Part shown: piece after piece, positions 7,828-15,993 of the stretch
Position numbering within the stretch: the first letter of the stretch is position 1
How the letters are laid out: each line of letters starts with the position of its first letter
Assembly: GCF_000725625.1 (NCBI RefSeq)
Contig: NZ_JOHS01000037.1
Location: forward strand, 1-64,000
Direction of reading: 5' to 3'
Length of the DNA: 64,000 nt
From: Streptomyces sp. NRRL F-6676
Lineage (GTDB): Bacteria > Actinomycetota > Actinomycetes > Streptomycetales > Streptomycetaceae
Translations under genes and position numbers: made by a program
The notes under the pieces: model-generated
Seen by the model: only the letters and a program-made list of their open reading frames with translations
What the model was told of the DNA's origin: nothing
The model's database searches: none

Positions 7828-8379
7828 TCACGTCGCCGGCTTGTAGAAGACGTAGGTGGCGGAGTAGGGGACGCTCACCTGGTCGCCGCCGGTGCAGGCG
7901 GTGGTGGGGGCGAGGCCGTCCTCGGTGTTCAGCCGCTGCACATAGGAGACGTCGGCGAAGACCCCGGCACCGCGGGTGGCGGTGGCCTTCAGCAGGAGTT
8001 CGGCGACGGCGCCGTCCTTCGGCGAGGAGGCGACGGTGGTGGCGTTGACGGCGCTGCCGTCCACCGTGGAGACCCAGACGGGGCCGCGCGAGTGCAGGGC
8101 GACGGGGCGGCGGGACCTGTCGTGCGCGGCCCGGAGGGTGGCGGCGGGCTCCAGGGACTTCCAGGCGCCGTCGGTGCACGTATAGGTCTGCACGCCCTCG
8201 GCGGCGAAGACACCGGAGAGCCGGTTGCCGTCGGGGACCTTCAGCGCGGCGGGCACGTCCGGGCCGGCGCCGCCAGACCCGGAGGCGGCGGCCGAACCGG
8301 TCGTCACACCTAAGAAGGTGCCGGCGGCCACGGCGGTGACGGCCGTGGCGGTGAGCGCGAGACGGGTGGCGAGTTTCAT
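7828..8379 (-). CDS. Secreted DUF3455-family protein
   Basis: 183 residues. A Sec signal peptide (about 1-38, with a hydrophobic core ending near GSAAAS) precedes a single domain. That domain has the hallmarks of DUF3455: LKVPDGNRLSGVFAAEGVQ, a TYTC segment, and a C-terminal VSYVQRLNTEDG followed by a cysteine and the aromatic tail SATYVFY. Two cysteines (the TYTC cysteine and one near residue 163) could form a disulphide. Function is unknown. GGAGAG precedes the ATG at 8379. Confidence 0.8.
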   Translation of the reverse strand: MKLATRLALTATAVTAVAAGTFLGVTTGSAAASGSGGAGPDVPAALKVPDGNRLSGVFAAEGVQTYTCTDGAWKSLEPAATLRAAHDRSRRPVALHSRGPVWVSTVDGSAVNATTVASSPKDGAVAELLLKATATRGAGVFADVSYVQRLNTEDGLAPTTACTGGDQVSVPYSATYVFYKPAT

Positions 8380-8521
8380 CGGGGTCTCTCCAGAGCTACG
8401 GAGTCTCATCGGAACGAGGTCGCAGCGTAGAGCGTGCCGACGAGGCGCAAGGGGCGAACGAGGCTCTTGGCCGGAACCCGGTGCTCCACCCGGGAAATGC
8501 CACCGCGCAGAAGCGGAACCC

Positions 8522-9472
8522 TCAGTTCCCCCGCGCGTTCAGCGAGGCGAGATACGCGTTGTACGCCGCCAGCTCCGCGTCGCCGTCCCGCTCCGCCGCC
8601 CGGTCCTTGCGCCGGGCCTGCCGCTGCTCCGAGCGGTACCACTGGAACAGCAGCGCCAGCAGCACCAGCACCGACGGCACCTCGCTGAACGCCCAGGCGA
8701 TGCCGCCCGCCGACGTCTGGTCCGACAGCGCGTCGATGCCGAGCGAGGCCGGCGGGTTCTCGTACGTCCCGACCATCGGCGTGGAGCCCATCATCAGCGC
8801 GATCCCGAAGAAGGCGTGGAACGGCATGCCCGCGAACAGCTCCAGCATCCGCATCAGATAGCCGGGGCGGTGCGGCCCCGGGTCGACGCCCATGATCGGC
8901 CAGAAGAACACCAGCCCGACGGCGAGGAAGTGCACCATCATCGCGACGTGCCCCGTCCTGGACTCCATCAGGAAGTCGAAGAGCGGGGTGAAGTACAGCC
9001 CGTACAGGCTCGCGATGAACAGCGGGATCGTGAACACCGGATGGGTGATGATCCGCATGTAGCGGCTGTGCAGCAGCATCAGCAGCAGCTCGCGCGGGCC
9101 CTTGCGGCCGTGTCCCGCCGTCGGCAGCGCGCGCAGCGCCAGCGTGATCGGGGCGCCCATGAGGATCAGGATGGGGGAGAGCATGCTGATCACCATGTGC
9201 TGCACCATGTGCACGCTGAACATGACCATGCCGTAGTCGTTCAGCCCGGTGCACATCATCAGCATGACGGTCAGCACACCCACGGCGAAGGCGACCGTGC
9301 GGCCCACCGGCCACGCGTCGCCGCGCCGCAGCAGCCGGGCGACGCCCCAGCCGTACAGCGCGAGCCCCAGCAGACAGGCGACGAGGAAGAACGGGTCCGC
9401 CGACCACTGAAGGCCCCGTTCCAGCGTGAACGGCGGCAGATCCATGACCATGCCGTGGCCGCTGTGCTCCAT
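8522..9472 (-). CDS. Cytochrome c oxidase assembly protein, CtaG-like (caa3_CtaG family)
   Basis: 316 residues with about seven transmembrane segments. Histidine/methionine-rich elements (an N-terminal MEHSGHGMVMDLPPF and an internal HMVQHMVISMLSPILI) are typical of the caa3_CtaG family, membrane proteins tied to copper delivery and terminal oxidase assembly. AGGAG lies seven bases before the ATG at 9472. The C-terminal 50 residues are charged and cytoplasmic. No oxidase genes are adjacent, so the partner complex is elsewhere. Copper binding is inferred from family and residues. Confidence 0.85.
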   Translation of the reverse strand: MEHSGHGMVMDLPPFTLERGLQWSADPFFLVACLLGLALYGWGVARLLRRGDAWPVGRTVAFAVGVLTVMLMMCTGLNDYGMVMFSVHMVQHMVISMLSPILILMGAPITLALRALPTAGHGRKGPRELLLMLLHSRYMRIITHPVFTIPLFIASLYGLYFTPLFDFLMESRTGHVAMMVHFLAVGLVFFWPIMGVDPGPHRPGYLMRMLELFAGMPFHAFFGIALMMGSTPMVGTYENPPASLGIDALSDQTSAGGIAWAFSEVPSVLVLLALLFQWYRSEQRQARRKDRAAERDGDAELAAYNAYLASLNARGN

Positions 9473-9578
9473 CCGCCGGCTCCTGATTCGTGGGGGTTGG
9501 GCGCTGTCTGTCCGAACCAAGAGTAGAACCGCCCCCGGCCGCGTCCGCGACCGGGGGCGAGGTCATGCCGGGGGTGCG

Positions 9579-10604
9579 TTACAGCACGCACTCCGCTTCC
9601 GCGTACCGCTCGGTGGGCACCGTCTTGAGCGTCTCGACGGCCTCCGCGAGCGGCACCATGAAGATGTCGGTGCCGCGCAGCGCGGTCATCATCCCGAACT
9701 CGCCCCGGTGCACCGCCTCCACCGCGTGCCAGCCGAAGCGGGTGGCCAGCACCCTGTCGTACGCTGTCGGCGTGCCGCCGCGCTGGACGTGGCCGAGGAT
9801 CACCGGACGCGCCTCCTTGCCGAGGCGGTCCTCCAGCTCGATGGCGAGCTGACGGGCGATGCCCGCGAAGCGCTCGTGCCCGTAGACGTCCTTGCCGCCC
9901 TCGTCGAAGTCCATGGTGCCCGCCTTCGGCTTGGCGCCCTCCGCGGCGACGACGATCGCGAACCGCTTGCCCGCCGAGAACCGCTCGCCGACCTTCGCGG
10001 CCAGCTCCTCCATGTCGAAGGGGCGCTCGGGGACGACGATGGCGTGCGCGCCGGCCGCCATGCCGGAGTGCAGGGCGATCCAGCCGGTGTGCCGGCCCAT
10101 GACCTCCACGATCAGCACCCGCTGGTGGGACTCGGCGGTGGTCTTCAGCCGGTCCAGCGCCTCCGTGGCCACGCCCACCGCGGTGTCGAAGCCGAAGGTG
10201 ACGTCCGTGACCGCGATGTCGTTGTCGATGGTCTTCGGCACGCCGACGATCGGCAGCCCGGCGTCGGACAGCAGGCGGGCCGCCTTCAGCGTGCCCTCGC
10301 CGCCGATCGGGATGACCGCGTCCAGACCGAGTTCCTCGAGGTGGCCGCGGGCCCGCTCCACACCGCCCCGCAGCTGCTCGGGCCGGACCCGGGAGGAGCC
10401 GAGGATCGTGCCGCCGCGGGCGAGGATGCCGCCCACCGCGTCGAGGTCGAGCTTGAGGTAGTCGCACTCCAACAGGCCCCGCCAGCCGTCGCGGAAGCCG
10501 ATGACCTCGTCGCCGTGGTCGACGACGGCGCGGTGCACGACGGACCGGATGACGGCGTTCAGGCCGGGGCAGTCGCCGCCGGACGTGAGGACACCAATGC
10601 GCAT
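9579..10604 (-). CDS. pfkA: 6-phosphofructokinase (ATP-type, group III)
   Basis: 341 residues. It phosphorylates fructose 6-phosphate to the 1,6-bisphosphate. The N-terminal nucleotide loop MRIGVLTSGGDCPGLNA, the PKTIDNDI segment with the catalytic aspartate, MGRHTGW and GHVQRGG are all present. Residues 103-104 are Glu-Gly and residue 124 is Lys. In group III enzymes Gly104 goes with ATP use and Asp104 with pyrophosphate, so ATP is predicted, as in other Streptomyces PfkA proteins. It is shorter at the C-terminus than two-domain eukaryotic enzymes. It is monocistronic, with a structured leader upstream. Confidence 0.94.
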   Translation of the reverse strand: MRIGVLTSGGDCPGLNAVIRSVVHRAVVDHGDEVIGFRDGWRGLLECDYLKLDLDAVGGILARGGTILGSSRVRPEQLRGGVERARGHLEELGLDAVIPIGGEGTLKAARLLSDAGLPIVGVPKTIDNDIAVTDVTFGFDTAVGVATEALDRLKTTAESHQRVLIVEVMGRHTGWIALHSGMAAGAHAIVVPERPFDMEELAAKVGERFSAGKRFAIVVAAEGAKPKAGTMDFDEGGKDVYGHERFAGIARQLAIELEDRLGKEARPVILGHVQRGGTPTAYDRVLATRFGWHAVEAVHRGEFGMMTALRGTDIFMVPLAEAVETLKTVPTERYAEAECVL

Positions 10605-10639
10605 CGCCCGAAATACCTTCTCCACATGGGCCCGGGGGC

Positions 10640-10683
10640 CGGGGACCGGACCACGTCGTCCGGTTCGGTCCCCGCCACCCTAG
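10640..10683 (-). promoter_or_regulatory. Leader hairpin and -10 candidate upstream of pfkA
   Basis: CGGGGACCG (10640-10648) can pair with CGGTCCCCG (10666-10674), with a further GGAC/GTCC inside. On the minus strand TAGGGT (10683-10678) lies just before it and resembles a -10 hexamer, which would place the hairpin at the start of the pfkA leader. Both assignments are by eye. Confidence 0.35.
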
Positions 10684-10789
10684 CGGCACAGGGGGGCGGT
10701 TCCGCACCGTGCGTCCGCTTGCTGGACGCCCCCGCTCACCTGTGCGCGAGGCACGTCAGACGGGCCTCGCGCAGCCCCCGTGAGGGGCC

Positions 10790-11518
10790 CTACGCGGGCT
10801 GCTGCGCCGCCGCGATCCGCTCGCCCCGCAGCGCCTCGTACCAGCGGTCGTCCACCGGCGGCAGCGCGTTGACGTCGAGCGCCAGCTTCAGCAGCAGATC
10901 CGCGATGAGCGGGTTGCGGGCGAGCACCGGGCCGTGCATGTACGTGCCGAACACGGTGTCGTTGTACGCGCCCTCCGTGCCGTCCCCCGTGCCGTTGCCC
11001 TTGCCCAGCTTGACCTGGGCGAAGGGGCGCGCGGAGGGTCCGAGGTGGGTGACGCCCTGGTGGTTCTCGAAGCCGGTCAGCGGGGGCAGGCCGAGGCGCG
11101 GGTCGATGTCGCCCAGTACGTCGCCCACGCACCGCTCGCCCTCGCCGCGCACCGACACCACGTCGAGCAGGCCGAGGCCCGCCTCGCGCTGCCCGAGGTC
11201 GTTGATGAACTCGTGGCCGAGGATCTGGTAGCCGGCGCAGACCGAGAAGACGATCGCGCCGTTGCCCACCGCCCGGTGCAGCCCGCCGTCACGGCGCAGC
11301 CGCTCGGCGGCCAGCCGCTGCGGCCGGTCCTCGCCGCCGCCGATGAGGTAGATGTCGCCGGAGGTCGGGATCGGCTGGTCGCTGCGCACGTCGAGCCGGG
11401 CCACGTCGAGCCCGCGCTGGCGCGCCCGGCGCTCCACGACCAGCGCGTTGCCCTGGTCGCCGTAGGTGCTCAGCAGGTCGGGGTAGATCCACACCAGCCG
11501 CAGTTGGTTGTCGCTCAT
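10790..11518 (-). CDS. gatD: Lipid II isoglutaminyl synthase, glutamine amidotransferase subunit
   Basis: 242 residues of a CobB/CobQ-like class I glutaminase. The nucleophile is the cysteine in FSVCAGYQILG and the partner histidine lies in YMHGPVLARNP. It supplies ammonia to MurT, which amidates the D-glutamate of lipid II to D-isoglutamine, a cytoplasmic-face step before peptidoglycan cross-linking. The ATG at 11518 is preferred over 11524 because AAGGA lies five bases upstream. It follows murT after 26 bases on the same strand, as in other Gram-positives. Confidence 0.92.
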   Translation of the reverse strand: MSDNQLRLVWIYPDLLSTYGDQGNALVVERRARQRGLDVARLDVRSDQPIPTSGDIYLIGGGEDRPQRLAAERLRRDGGLHRAVGNGAIVFSVCAGYQILGHEFINDLGQREAGLGLLDVVSVRGEGERCVGDVLGDIDPRLGLPPLTGFENHQGVTHLGPSARPFAQVKLGKGNGTGDGTEGAYNDTVFGTYMHGPVLARNPLIADLLLKLALDVNALPPVDDRWYEALRGERIAAAQQPA

Positions 11519-11544
11519 GCTCATCCTTGGAAGATCGCTCGAGG

Positions 11545-12783
11545 TCAGTTGCCGACGCGGCGGCGCAGGTCCTGGAAGGCGGTGTAGTTCGCGATGACCT
11601 CGATCCGGCCGGGCGGGGCCGACTGCACCGCCTGGTCGAGGGTGTCGCACACCTGGAAGGACTGGTTCGCGACCTCCAGCCGTACGGCGAGGTCCAGCTT
11701 GCGGTCGCCGATGACGAAGATCGGGTGGCCGGTCAGCCGGGTGTAGTCCACGTCCCAGAGCCAGGAGGTGTCGGTGCCGTCGGCGCCGCGCGCGTTGACC
11801 GAGAGGATCACCGGGGTGGGCGGCGGGTCGATCAGCGAGAACGTCTCCAGCCAGCCGGCCGGGTTCTTGGCCAGCAGCAGGCGCAGGTCACGGCCCTGGA
11901 ACTGCACCACGTCGTAGCGGCCGGCCACCGCCTGCACCTGGTACATCCGCTCCAGGGCCACCTGCGGAGGCACCCCGAAGACGGCGGCGACGGCCGCGGA
12001 GGAGGCGGCGTTGGCCTTGTTGGCGCGGCCCGGGAGCTGGAGGTGGATCGGCCAGGCGGAGCCGTGCGGGTCCAGGACGTGGTCGCCGGAGAGCGCCCAG
12101 CTCGGCACCGGGCGGCGGAAGCCGCACTCGCCGCAGAACCAGTCGTCGCCCGGACGCTGCATCACACCGCCGCAGGACGGGCAGGACCAGGCGTCGTCCT
12201 TCCACATCTGGCCCGCCGCGACCCAGATCACGTTGGGGGAGGAGGAGGCGGCCCACACCACCAGCGGGTCGTCGGCGTTGGCGACGACGACCGCCTTCGA
12301 ACCGGCCAGCCCCTCACGCCAGTTCTCCGCCAGCATGCGGGTCTCGGCGGCGCGGTCGAGCTGGTCGCGGGAGAGGTTGAGCAGCGCGATGCACTTGGGG
12401 TCGGTGTCCCGGGCGACGCCGGCGAGGTACTTCTCGTCCACCTCGATGACGCCGAACTTCGACTCCGAACCGCCCGCGAGCGCCGAGGTGATACCGGCCG
12501 GCATGTTGGCGCCCAGCGCGTTGGACACCACCGGGCCGGCGGCGCGCAGCGCCTCCGCGATCAGCCGGGTGGTGGTGGTCTTGCCGTTGGTCGCCGACAC
12601 GAGGACGACGTCCAGGTTCTGGGCGAGCCGGGCCAGCAGGTCGGGGTCGAGCCTGAGCGCCACCTTGCCGCCGATCACCGAACCGCTGCCGCGCCCCGCG
12701 GCGCGCGAGGCCGCTGCGACCGCCTTGCCGGCGGTCACGGCCAGCTTGGCCCGCGGCGAGAGCGGGTCCGAGTTGCCTGCCAT
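11545..12783 (-). CDS. murT: Lipid II isoglutaminyl synthase, Mur ligase subunit
   Basis: 412 residues with the Mur ligase central ATPase domain (SATNGKTTTTRLIAEAL P-loop) and a C-terminal DUF1727 domain. A CPSCGG...CGEC pair of Cys2 knuckles near residues 200-220 makes the zinc ribbon typical of MurT. It activates the D-glutamate carboxylate of lipid II for amidation with ammonia from GatD. It is transcribed before gatD and divergent from def across 158 bases. Confidence 0.94.
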   Translation of the reverse strand: MAGNSDPLSPRAKLAVTAGKAVAAASRAAGRGSGSVIGGKVALRLDPDLLARLAQNLDVVLVSATNGKTTTTRLIAEALRAAGPVVSNALGANMPAGITSALAGGSESKFGVIEVDEKYLAGVARDTDPKCIALLNLSRDQLDRAAETRMLAENWREGLAGSKAVVVANADDPLVVWAASSSPNVIWVAAGQMWKDDAWSCPSCGGVMQRPGDDWFCGECGFRRPVPSWALSGDHVLDPHGSAWPIHLQLPGRANKANAASSAAVAAVFGVPPQVALERMYQVQAVAGRYDVVQFQGRDLRLLLAKNPAGWLETFSLIDPPPTPVILSVNARGADGTDTSWLWDVDYTRLTGHPIFVIGDRKLDLAVRLEVANQSFQVCDTLDQAVQSAPPGRIEVIANYTAFQDLRRRVGN

Positions 12784-12941
12784 CAGTTCTCGATCCTCTC
12801 TGGTACGCGCCGCCCCGGAAGCCTGTCGGCAACGTGATGGACGCCAGCCTATCGAGATCCATTCGCACACCCGAATCCCGGACCGCTGCGGCCGCCGCCG
12901 CGCACGGGAGACGGCGTCGGGGAAACCGTACGCTGACCGCC

Positions 12942-13481
12942 ATGCGACACCGTTCCCTCCCGGGCGCCCGCGGGCGCGTCCGGCCCCTGACCCTGCTCGG
13001 CGACCCGGTGCTGCGCGCGCCCGGCGCGGAGGTGACCGACTTCGGGCCCGAACTGGCCGCGCTCGTCGAGGACATGTTCTCCACCATGTACGCGGCCCGG
13101 GGCGTGGGGCTCGCCGCCCACCAGGTCGGCGAGGCGCTGCGGGTGTTCGTCTACGACTGCGAGGACGACGAGGACGTGCGCCACCTGGGCCATCTGGTGA
13201 ACCCCCGGCTGGTGGCGGCCGACGGGGTGCGGGTGCGCGGCCCGGAGGGGTGTCTGTCGCTGCCCGGCCTGGAGGCGGCCACGCCGCGGTACGACCGTAC
13301 GGTGCTGGAGGGTCGCACGGTCACCGGGGAGCCGCTGCGGGTGGAGGGCACGGGCTGGTTCGCGCGGTGTCTCCAGCACGAGTACGACCATCTGGGCGGC
13401 GGGCTGTACGTGGACCGGGTGGACGGGTGGCGTCACCACCGGGTGATGCGGCAGGCGGCACGGGCGGAGTGGGCCCGGTAG
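12942..13481 (+). CDS. def: Peptide deformylase
   Basis: 179 residues with the three metallopeptidase motifs in order: GVGLAAHQVG (near 46), EGCLSLPG (near 103) whose cysteine binds the metal, and HEYDHLGG (near 146) with two histidine ligands and the catalytic glutamate. It removes the formyl group from nascent proteins. No ribosome site precedes the ATG at 12942, while TACGCT at 12929-12934 could be a -10 element giving a leaderless message. Streptomyces genomes carry several def paralogues; this one is not next to fmt, so it may be a secondary copy. Confidence 0.93.
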   Translation: MRHRSLPGARGRVRPLTLLGDPVLRAPGAEVTDFGPELAALVEDMFSTMYAARGVGLAAHQVGEALRVFVYDCEDDEDVRHLGHLVNPRLVAADGVRVRGPEGCLSLPGLEAATPRYDRTVLEGRTVTGEPLRVEGTGWFARCLQHEYDHLGGGLYVDRVDGWRHHRVMRQAARAEWAR

Positions 13482-13497
13482 CCCTGGGACGGGTGCG

Positions 13498-14145
13498 CTA
13501 GAACCCGGGTCCGCCGGCCCGGTCGCCCGCCGCGGCCAGCCGGCCCCACAGCAGGTCGGCCAGGGTGCGTACCAACTCGGCGCGGGAGCAGGGGCGTTCG
13601 CCCAGCCACCAGTCGCCGGCCGCGTGCATCATGCCGACGATGCCGTGGCCCCACACCCGGGCGAGCTGCTGGGTGCCGGGGCCGAGGTCGAGCCGCTCCT
13701 CGATGACCTGGCCCAGCTCCTCGCCCATCCGGCGCAGCACCGGGATGGAGTTGCGCCCGGTGTCGAAGCCCGGTTCGCCGCTCTGCTGGGCGGCCTCCGC
13801 GGGGTGCATCAGGAACCGGTACACCTGCGGGCGCGCCTCGATCGCGGCGAGGTAGGTGTCGAGCGTGGCCTCCACCCGCTCGCGGCGCTCGGCGGGGGCG
13901 TCCAGGGCGGCCCGCAGCGAGGCGAGGAGGGCGTCGGTGTGCCGCTTGGCGAGGGCGGCGTAGAGCCCGCCCTTGTCGCCGAAGTGGCGGTAGAGGATGG
14001 GCTTGGTGATGCCCGCCTCGGCGGCGATGGCGTTCATCGAGGCGCCGGGACCGTCGCGGAGCACCACCCGGTCGGCGGCCTCCAGCAGTTCGCGCCGACG
14101 GCGGTCGGCGGACGTCTGGTGAGCGGTCCGCTGCGTGGTCTCCAT
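13498..14145 (-). CDS. TetR-family transcriptional regulator
   Basis: 215 residues. The N-terminal HTH is ASMNAIAAEAGITKPILYRH followed by FGDKGGLY. The C-terminal TetR ligand domain is conserved in tryptophans (VWGHGIVGMMHAAGDWWL). It is divergent from an acyl-CoA dehydrogenase gene, with palindromes over that promoter, so repression of the dehydrogenase relieved by an acyl-CoA is the natural reading, by inference. Confidence 0.9.
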   Translation of the reverse strand: METTQRTAHQTSADRRRRELLEAADRVVLRDGPGASMNAIAAEAGITKPILYRHFGDKGGLYAALAKRHTDALLASLRAALDAPAERRERVEATLDTYLAAIEARPQVYRFLMHPAEAAQQSGEPGFDTGRNSIPVLRRMGEELGQVIEERLDLGPGTQQLARVWGHGIVGMMHAAGDWWLGERPCSRAELVRTLADLLWGRLAAAGDRAGGPGF

Positions 14146-14285
14146 GATCTCTCCCCACCCGTCGTGATTCGGTGACGCCTGCGCAAAGTAGCACTGTTGG
14201 GCAGGGCGACCTCGAACGGGCTGCCGACGCGAGCGCAGGTCGCGGCCGGTTCGCGGCCGGTTCGGGTCCCGTTCGGAGCCGGGAG

Positions 14286-14334
14286 TTGACTTTTCTTACT
14301 CGTCGGTAACATACTCCGAGTTACCGCTAGTAAC
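14286..14334 (+). promoter_or_regulatory. Promoter with overlapping palindromes, acyl-CoA dehydrogenase gene
   Basis: TTGACT (14286-14291) and CATACT (14310-14315) are 18 bases apart, a good sigma-70-type promoter. Palindromes overlie it: TTAC/GTAA at 14296-14309, GGTAAC (14305-14310) with GTTACC (14320-14325), and GTTAC/GTAAC at 14320-14334. The divergent TetR gene is the likely binder. Confidence 0.65.
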
Positions 14335-14371
14335 ATCGCTAGTGAGAGGCTACCGCAGTGCTGGAGGGGAC

Positions 14372-15598
14372 ATGGCCGAGTTCACCATGGAGCTGAGCGA
14401 CGAACAGCGGGAGGTCCGGGACTGGCTGCACGGCTTCGCCGCCGATGTCATCCGCCCCGCGGCCGCCGAGTGGGACGAGCGCGAGGAGACCCCCTGGCCG
14501 GTCATCCAGGAGGCCGCTAAGGTCGGCATCTACTCCCTGGACTTCTACGCCCAGCAGTACTTCGACCCCACCGGCCTCGGCATCCCCACGGCCATGGAGG
14601 AACTGTTCTGGGGGGACGCGGGCATCGCCCTGTCCATCGTCGGCACCGGCCTCGCCGCCGTCGGCGTCCTCGCCAACGGCACCGAGGAGCAGATCGGCAC
14701 CTGGATCCCCCAGATGTACGGCGACGCGAACGACGTGAAGGTCGCCGCCTTCTGCTCCTCCGAGCCCGACGCCGGCTCCGACGTCGCCTCGATGCGCACC
14801 CGTGCCGTCTACGACGAGGCCAAGGACGAGTGGGTGCTCAACGGCACCAAGACGTGGGCCACCAACGGCGGCATCGCCAACGTCCACGTCGTCGTCGCCT
14901 CCGTCGACCCGGAGCTGGGCTCCAAGGGCCACGCCTCCTTCATCATTCCGCCGGGCACCCCGGGCTGCGCCCAGGGCCAGAAGTTCAAGAAGCACGGCAT
15001 CCGCGCCTCGCACACCGCCGAGGTCGTCCTCGACAACGTGCGCGTTCCCGGCTCCTGCTTGCTCGGCGGCAAGGAGAAGCTCGACGAGCGCCTCGCCCGG
15101 GCCCGGGAGAGGGCGAAGCAGGGTGGCGAGCGGGTGAAGAACGCGGCGATGGCCACGTTCGAGGCGTCCCGCCCGGCGGTCGGCGCGATGGCGGTCGGCA
15201 CCGCCCGGGCCGCGTACGAGGTCGCCCTCGACTACGCCAGGACCCGCGAGCAGTTCGGCCGGCCGATCATCGACAACCAGGGCGTCGCCTTCCAGCTCGC
15301 CGACATGCGCACGTCCATCGACGCGGCCCGGCTGCTCGTGTGGCGCGCCTCCTGGATGGCCGTCAACGGCAAGCCGTTCACGGCCGCCGAGGGCTCGATG
15401 TCCAAACTCTTCGCGAGTGAGACGGCGAAGAAGGTCACCGCCCAGGCCGTCCAGATCCTCGGCGGCAACGGCTACACCCGCGAATACCCCGTGGAACGCA
15501 TGCACCGCGACGCCGCGATCTACACGATCTTCGAGGGCACGAGCGAGATCCAGCGCCTGGTGATAGCCCGGACGCTGTCGGGCGTGCCGATCCGATAA
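14372..15598 (+). CDS. Acyl-CoA dehydrogenase
   Basis: 408 residues. It oxidises an acyl-CoA thioester at C2-C3 with FAD and passes electrons to ETF. Visible: [17 protein letters not shown] (FAD/substrate loop near 128), [43 protein letters not shown], and the catalytic glutamate in [11 protein letters not shown] near the C-terminus. The ATG at 14372 has GGAGGGG seven bases before it. A short stretch near 245-265 is lysine/arginine-rich. It is paired with a divergent TetR gene. Chain-length preference cannot be read. Confidence 0.92.
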   Translation: MAEFTMELSDEQREVRDWLHGFAADVIRPAAAEWDEREETPWPVIQEAAKVGIYSLDFYAQQYFDPTGLGIPTAMEELFWGDAGIALSIVGTGLAAVGVLANGTEEQIGTWIPQMYGDANDVKVAAFCSSEPDAGSDVASMRTRAVYDEAKDEWVLNGTKTWATNGGIANVHVVVASVDPELGSKGHASFIIPPGTPGCAQGQKFKKHGIRASHTAEVVLDNVRVPGSCLLGGKEKLDERLARARERAKQGGERVKNAAMATFEASRPAVGAMAVGTARAAYEVALDYARTREQFGRPIIDNQGVAFQLADMRTSIDAARLLVWRASWMAVNGKPFTAAEGSMSKLFASETAKKVTAQAVQILGGNGYTREYPVERMHRDAAIYTIFEGTSEIQRLVIARTLSGVPIR

Positions 15599-15599
15599 G

Positions 15600-15712
15600 G
15601 GGCGCGGGGCTGTGTCGATCTGCGGCTCCGCCGCGTGGGCGCATCTTTTGGGGGGTCCGGGGGCGCAGCCCCCGGGGTCGGGACGGGAAGGGGCGGCGGG
15701 GGCGAAAAACTC
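15600..15712. terminator. Dispersed palindromic element, copy 3
   Basis: It begins GGCGCGGGGCTGTG just after the acyl-CoA dehydrogenase stop codon. A CCGGGGGC/GCCCCCGG hairpin (15657-15675) and the G-rich core ending CGGCGGGGGCGAAAAA (15679-15709) follow. It lies between two convergent genes, the position of a bidirectional terminator. Confidence 0.65.
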
Positions 15713-15731
15713 ACCTCCGCCTCCCCGCCGC

Positions 15732-15968
15732 TCAGCCCCCCGACCCGCTGCTATGGGCGATGCACGCCACATCGATCCGGTCCGCCAGCTTCGCCAGCTC
15801 GATGGTCAACGCCGCCACCGTGTCCTCGTCGAGCCCCCGCTCCCCGGACTCCACCAGATGCAACCACCGCCCCCCGACCGCACGCAGCAGCTTGCTGACA
15901 TCGGCCGCCGCCACCTGCAACGTGCCGCGGTCGTCGACAATGAGAGGCAAGGTCACTTCGCGGTTCAC
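15732..15968 (-). CDS. Small conserved-looking hypothetical protein (possibly DUF6213-like)
   Basis: 78 residues from a GTG at 15968. The sequence is soluble, alternating short strands with one long helix (DEDTVAALTIELAKLADRI). I associate its opening (REVTLPLIVDDRGTLQVAA) with a small family found in Streptomyces, but this is from memory and uncertain. No ribosome site is obvious, and an upstream ATG at 16058 would overlap the aldehyde dehydrogenase gene. Function unknown. Confidence 0.6.
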   Translation of the reverse strand: MNREVTLPLIVDDRGTLQVAAADVSKLLRAVGGRWLHLVESGERGLDEDTVAALTIELAKLADRIDVACIAHSSGSGG

Positions 15969-15993
15969 GACAGCGATCGTAGCCGCGGAACCC

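Noticed and set aside
11545..12783. Ordinary MurC/MurE/FolC ligase
   Set aside because: The Cys4 zinc ribbon, the DUF1727-type C-terminus and the adjacent glutaminase gene identify MurT.
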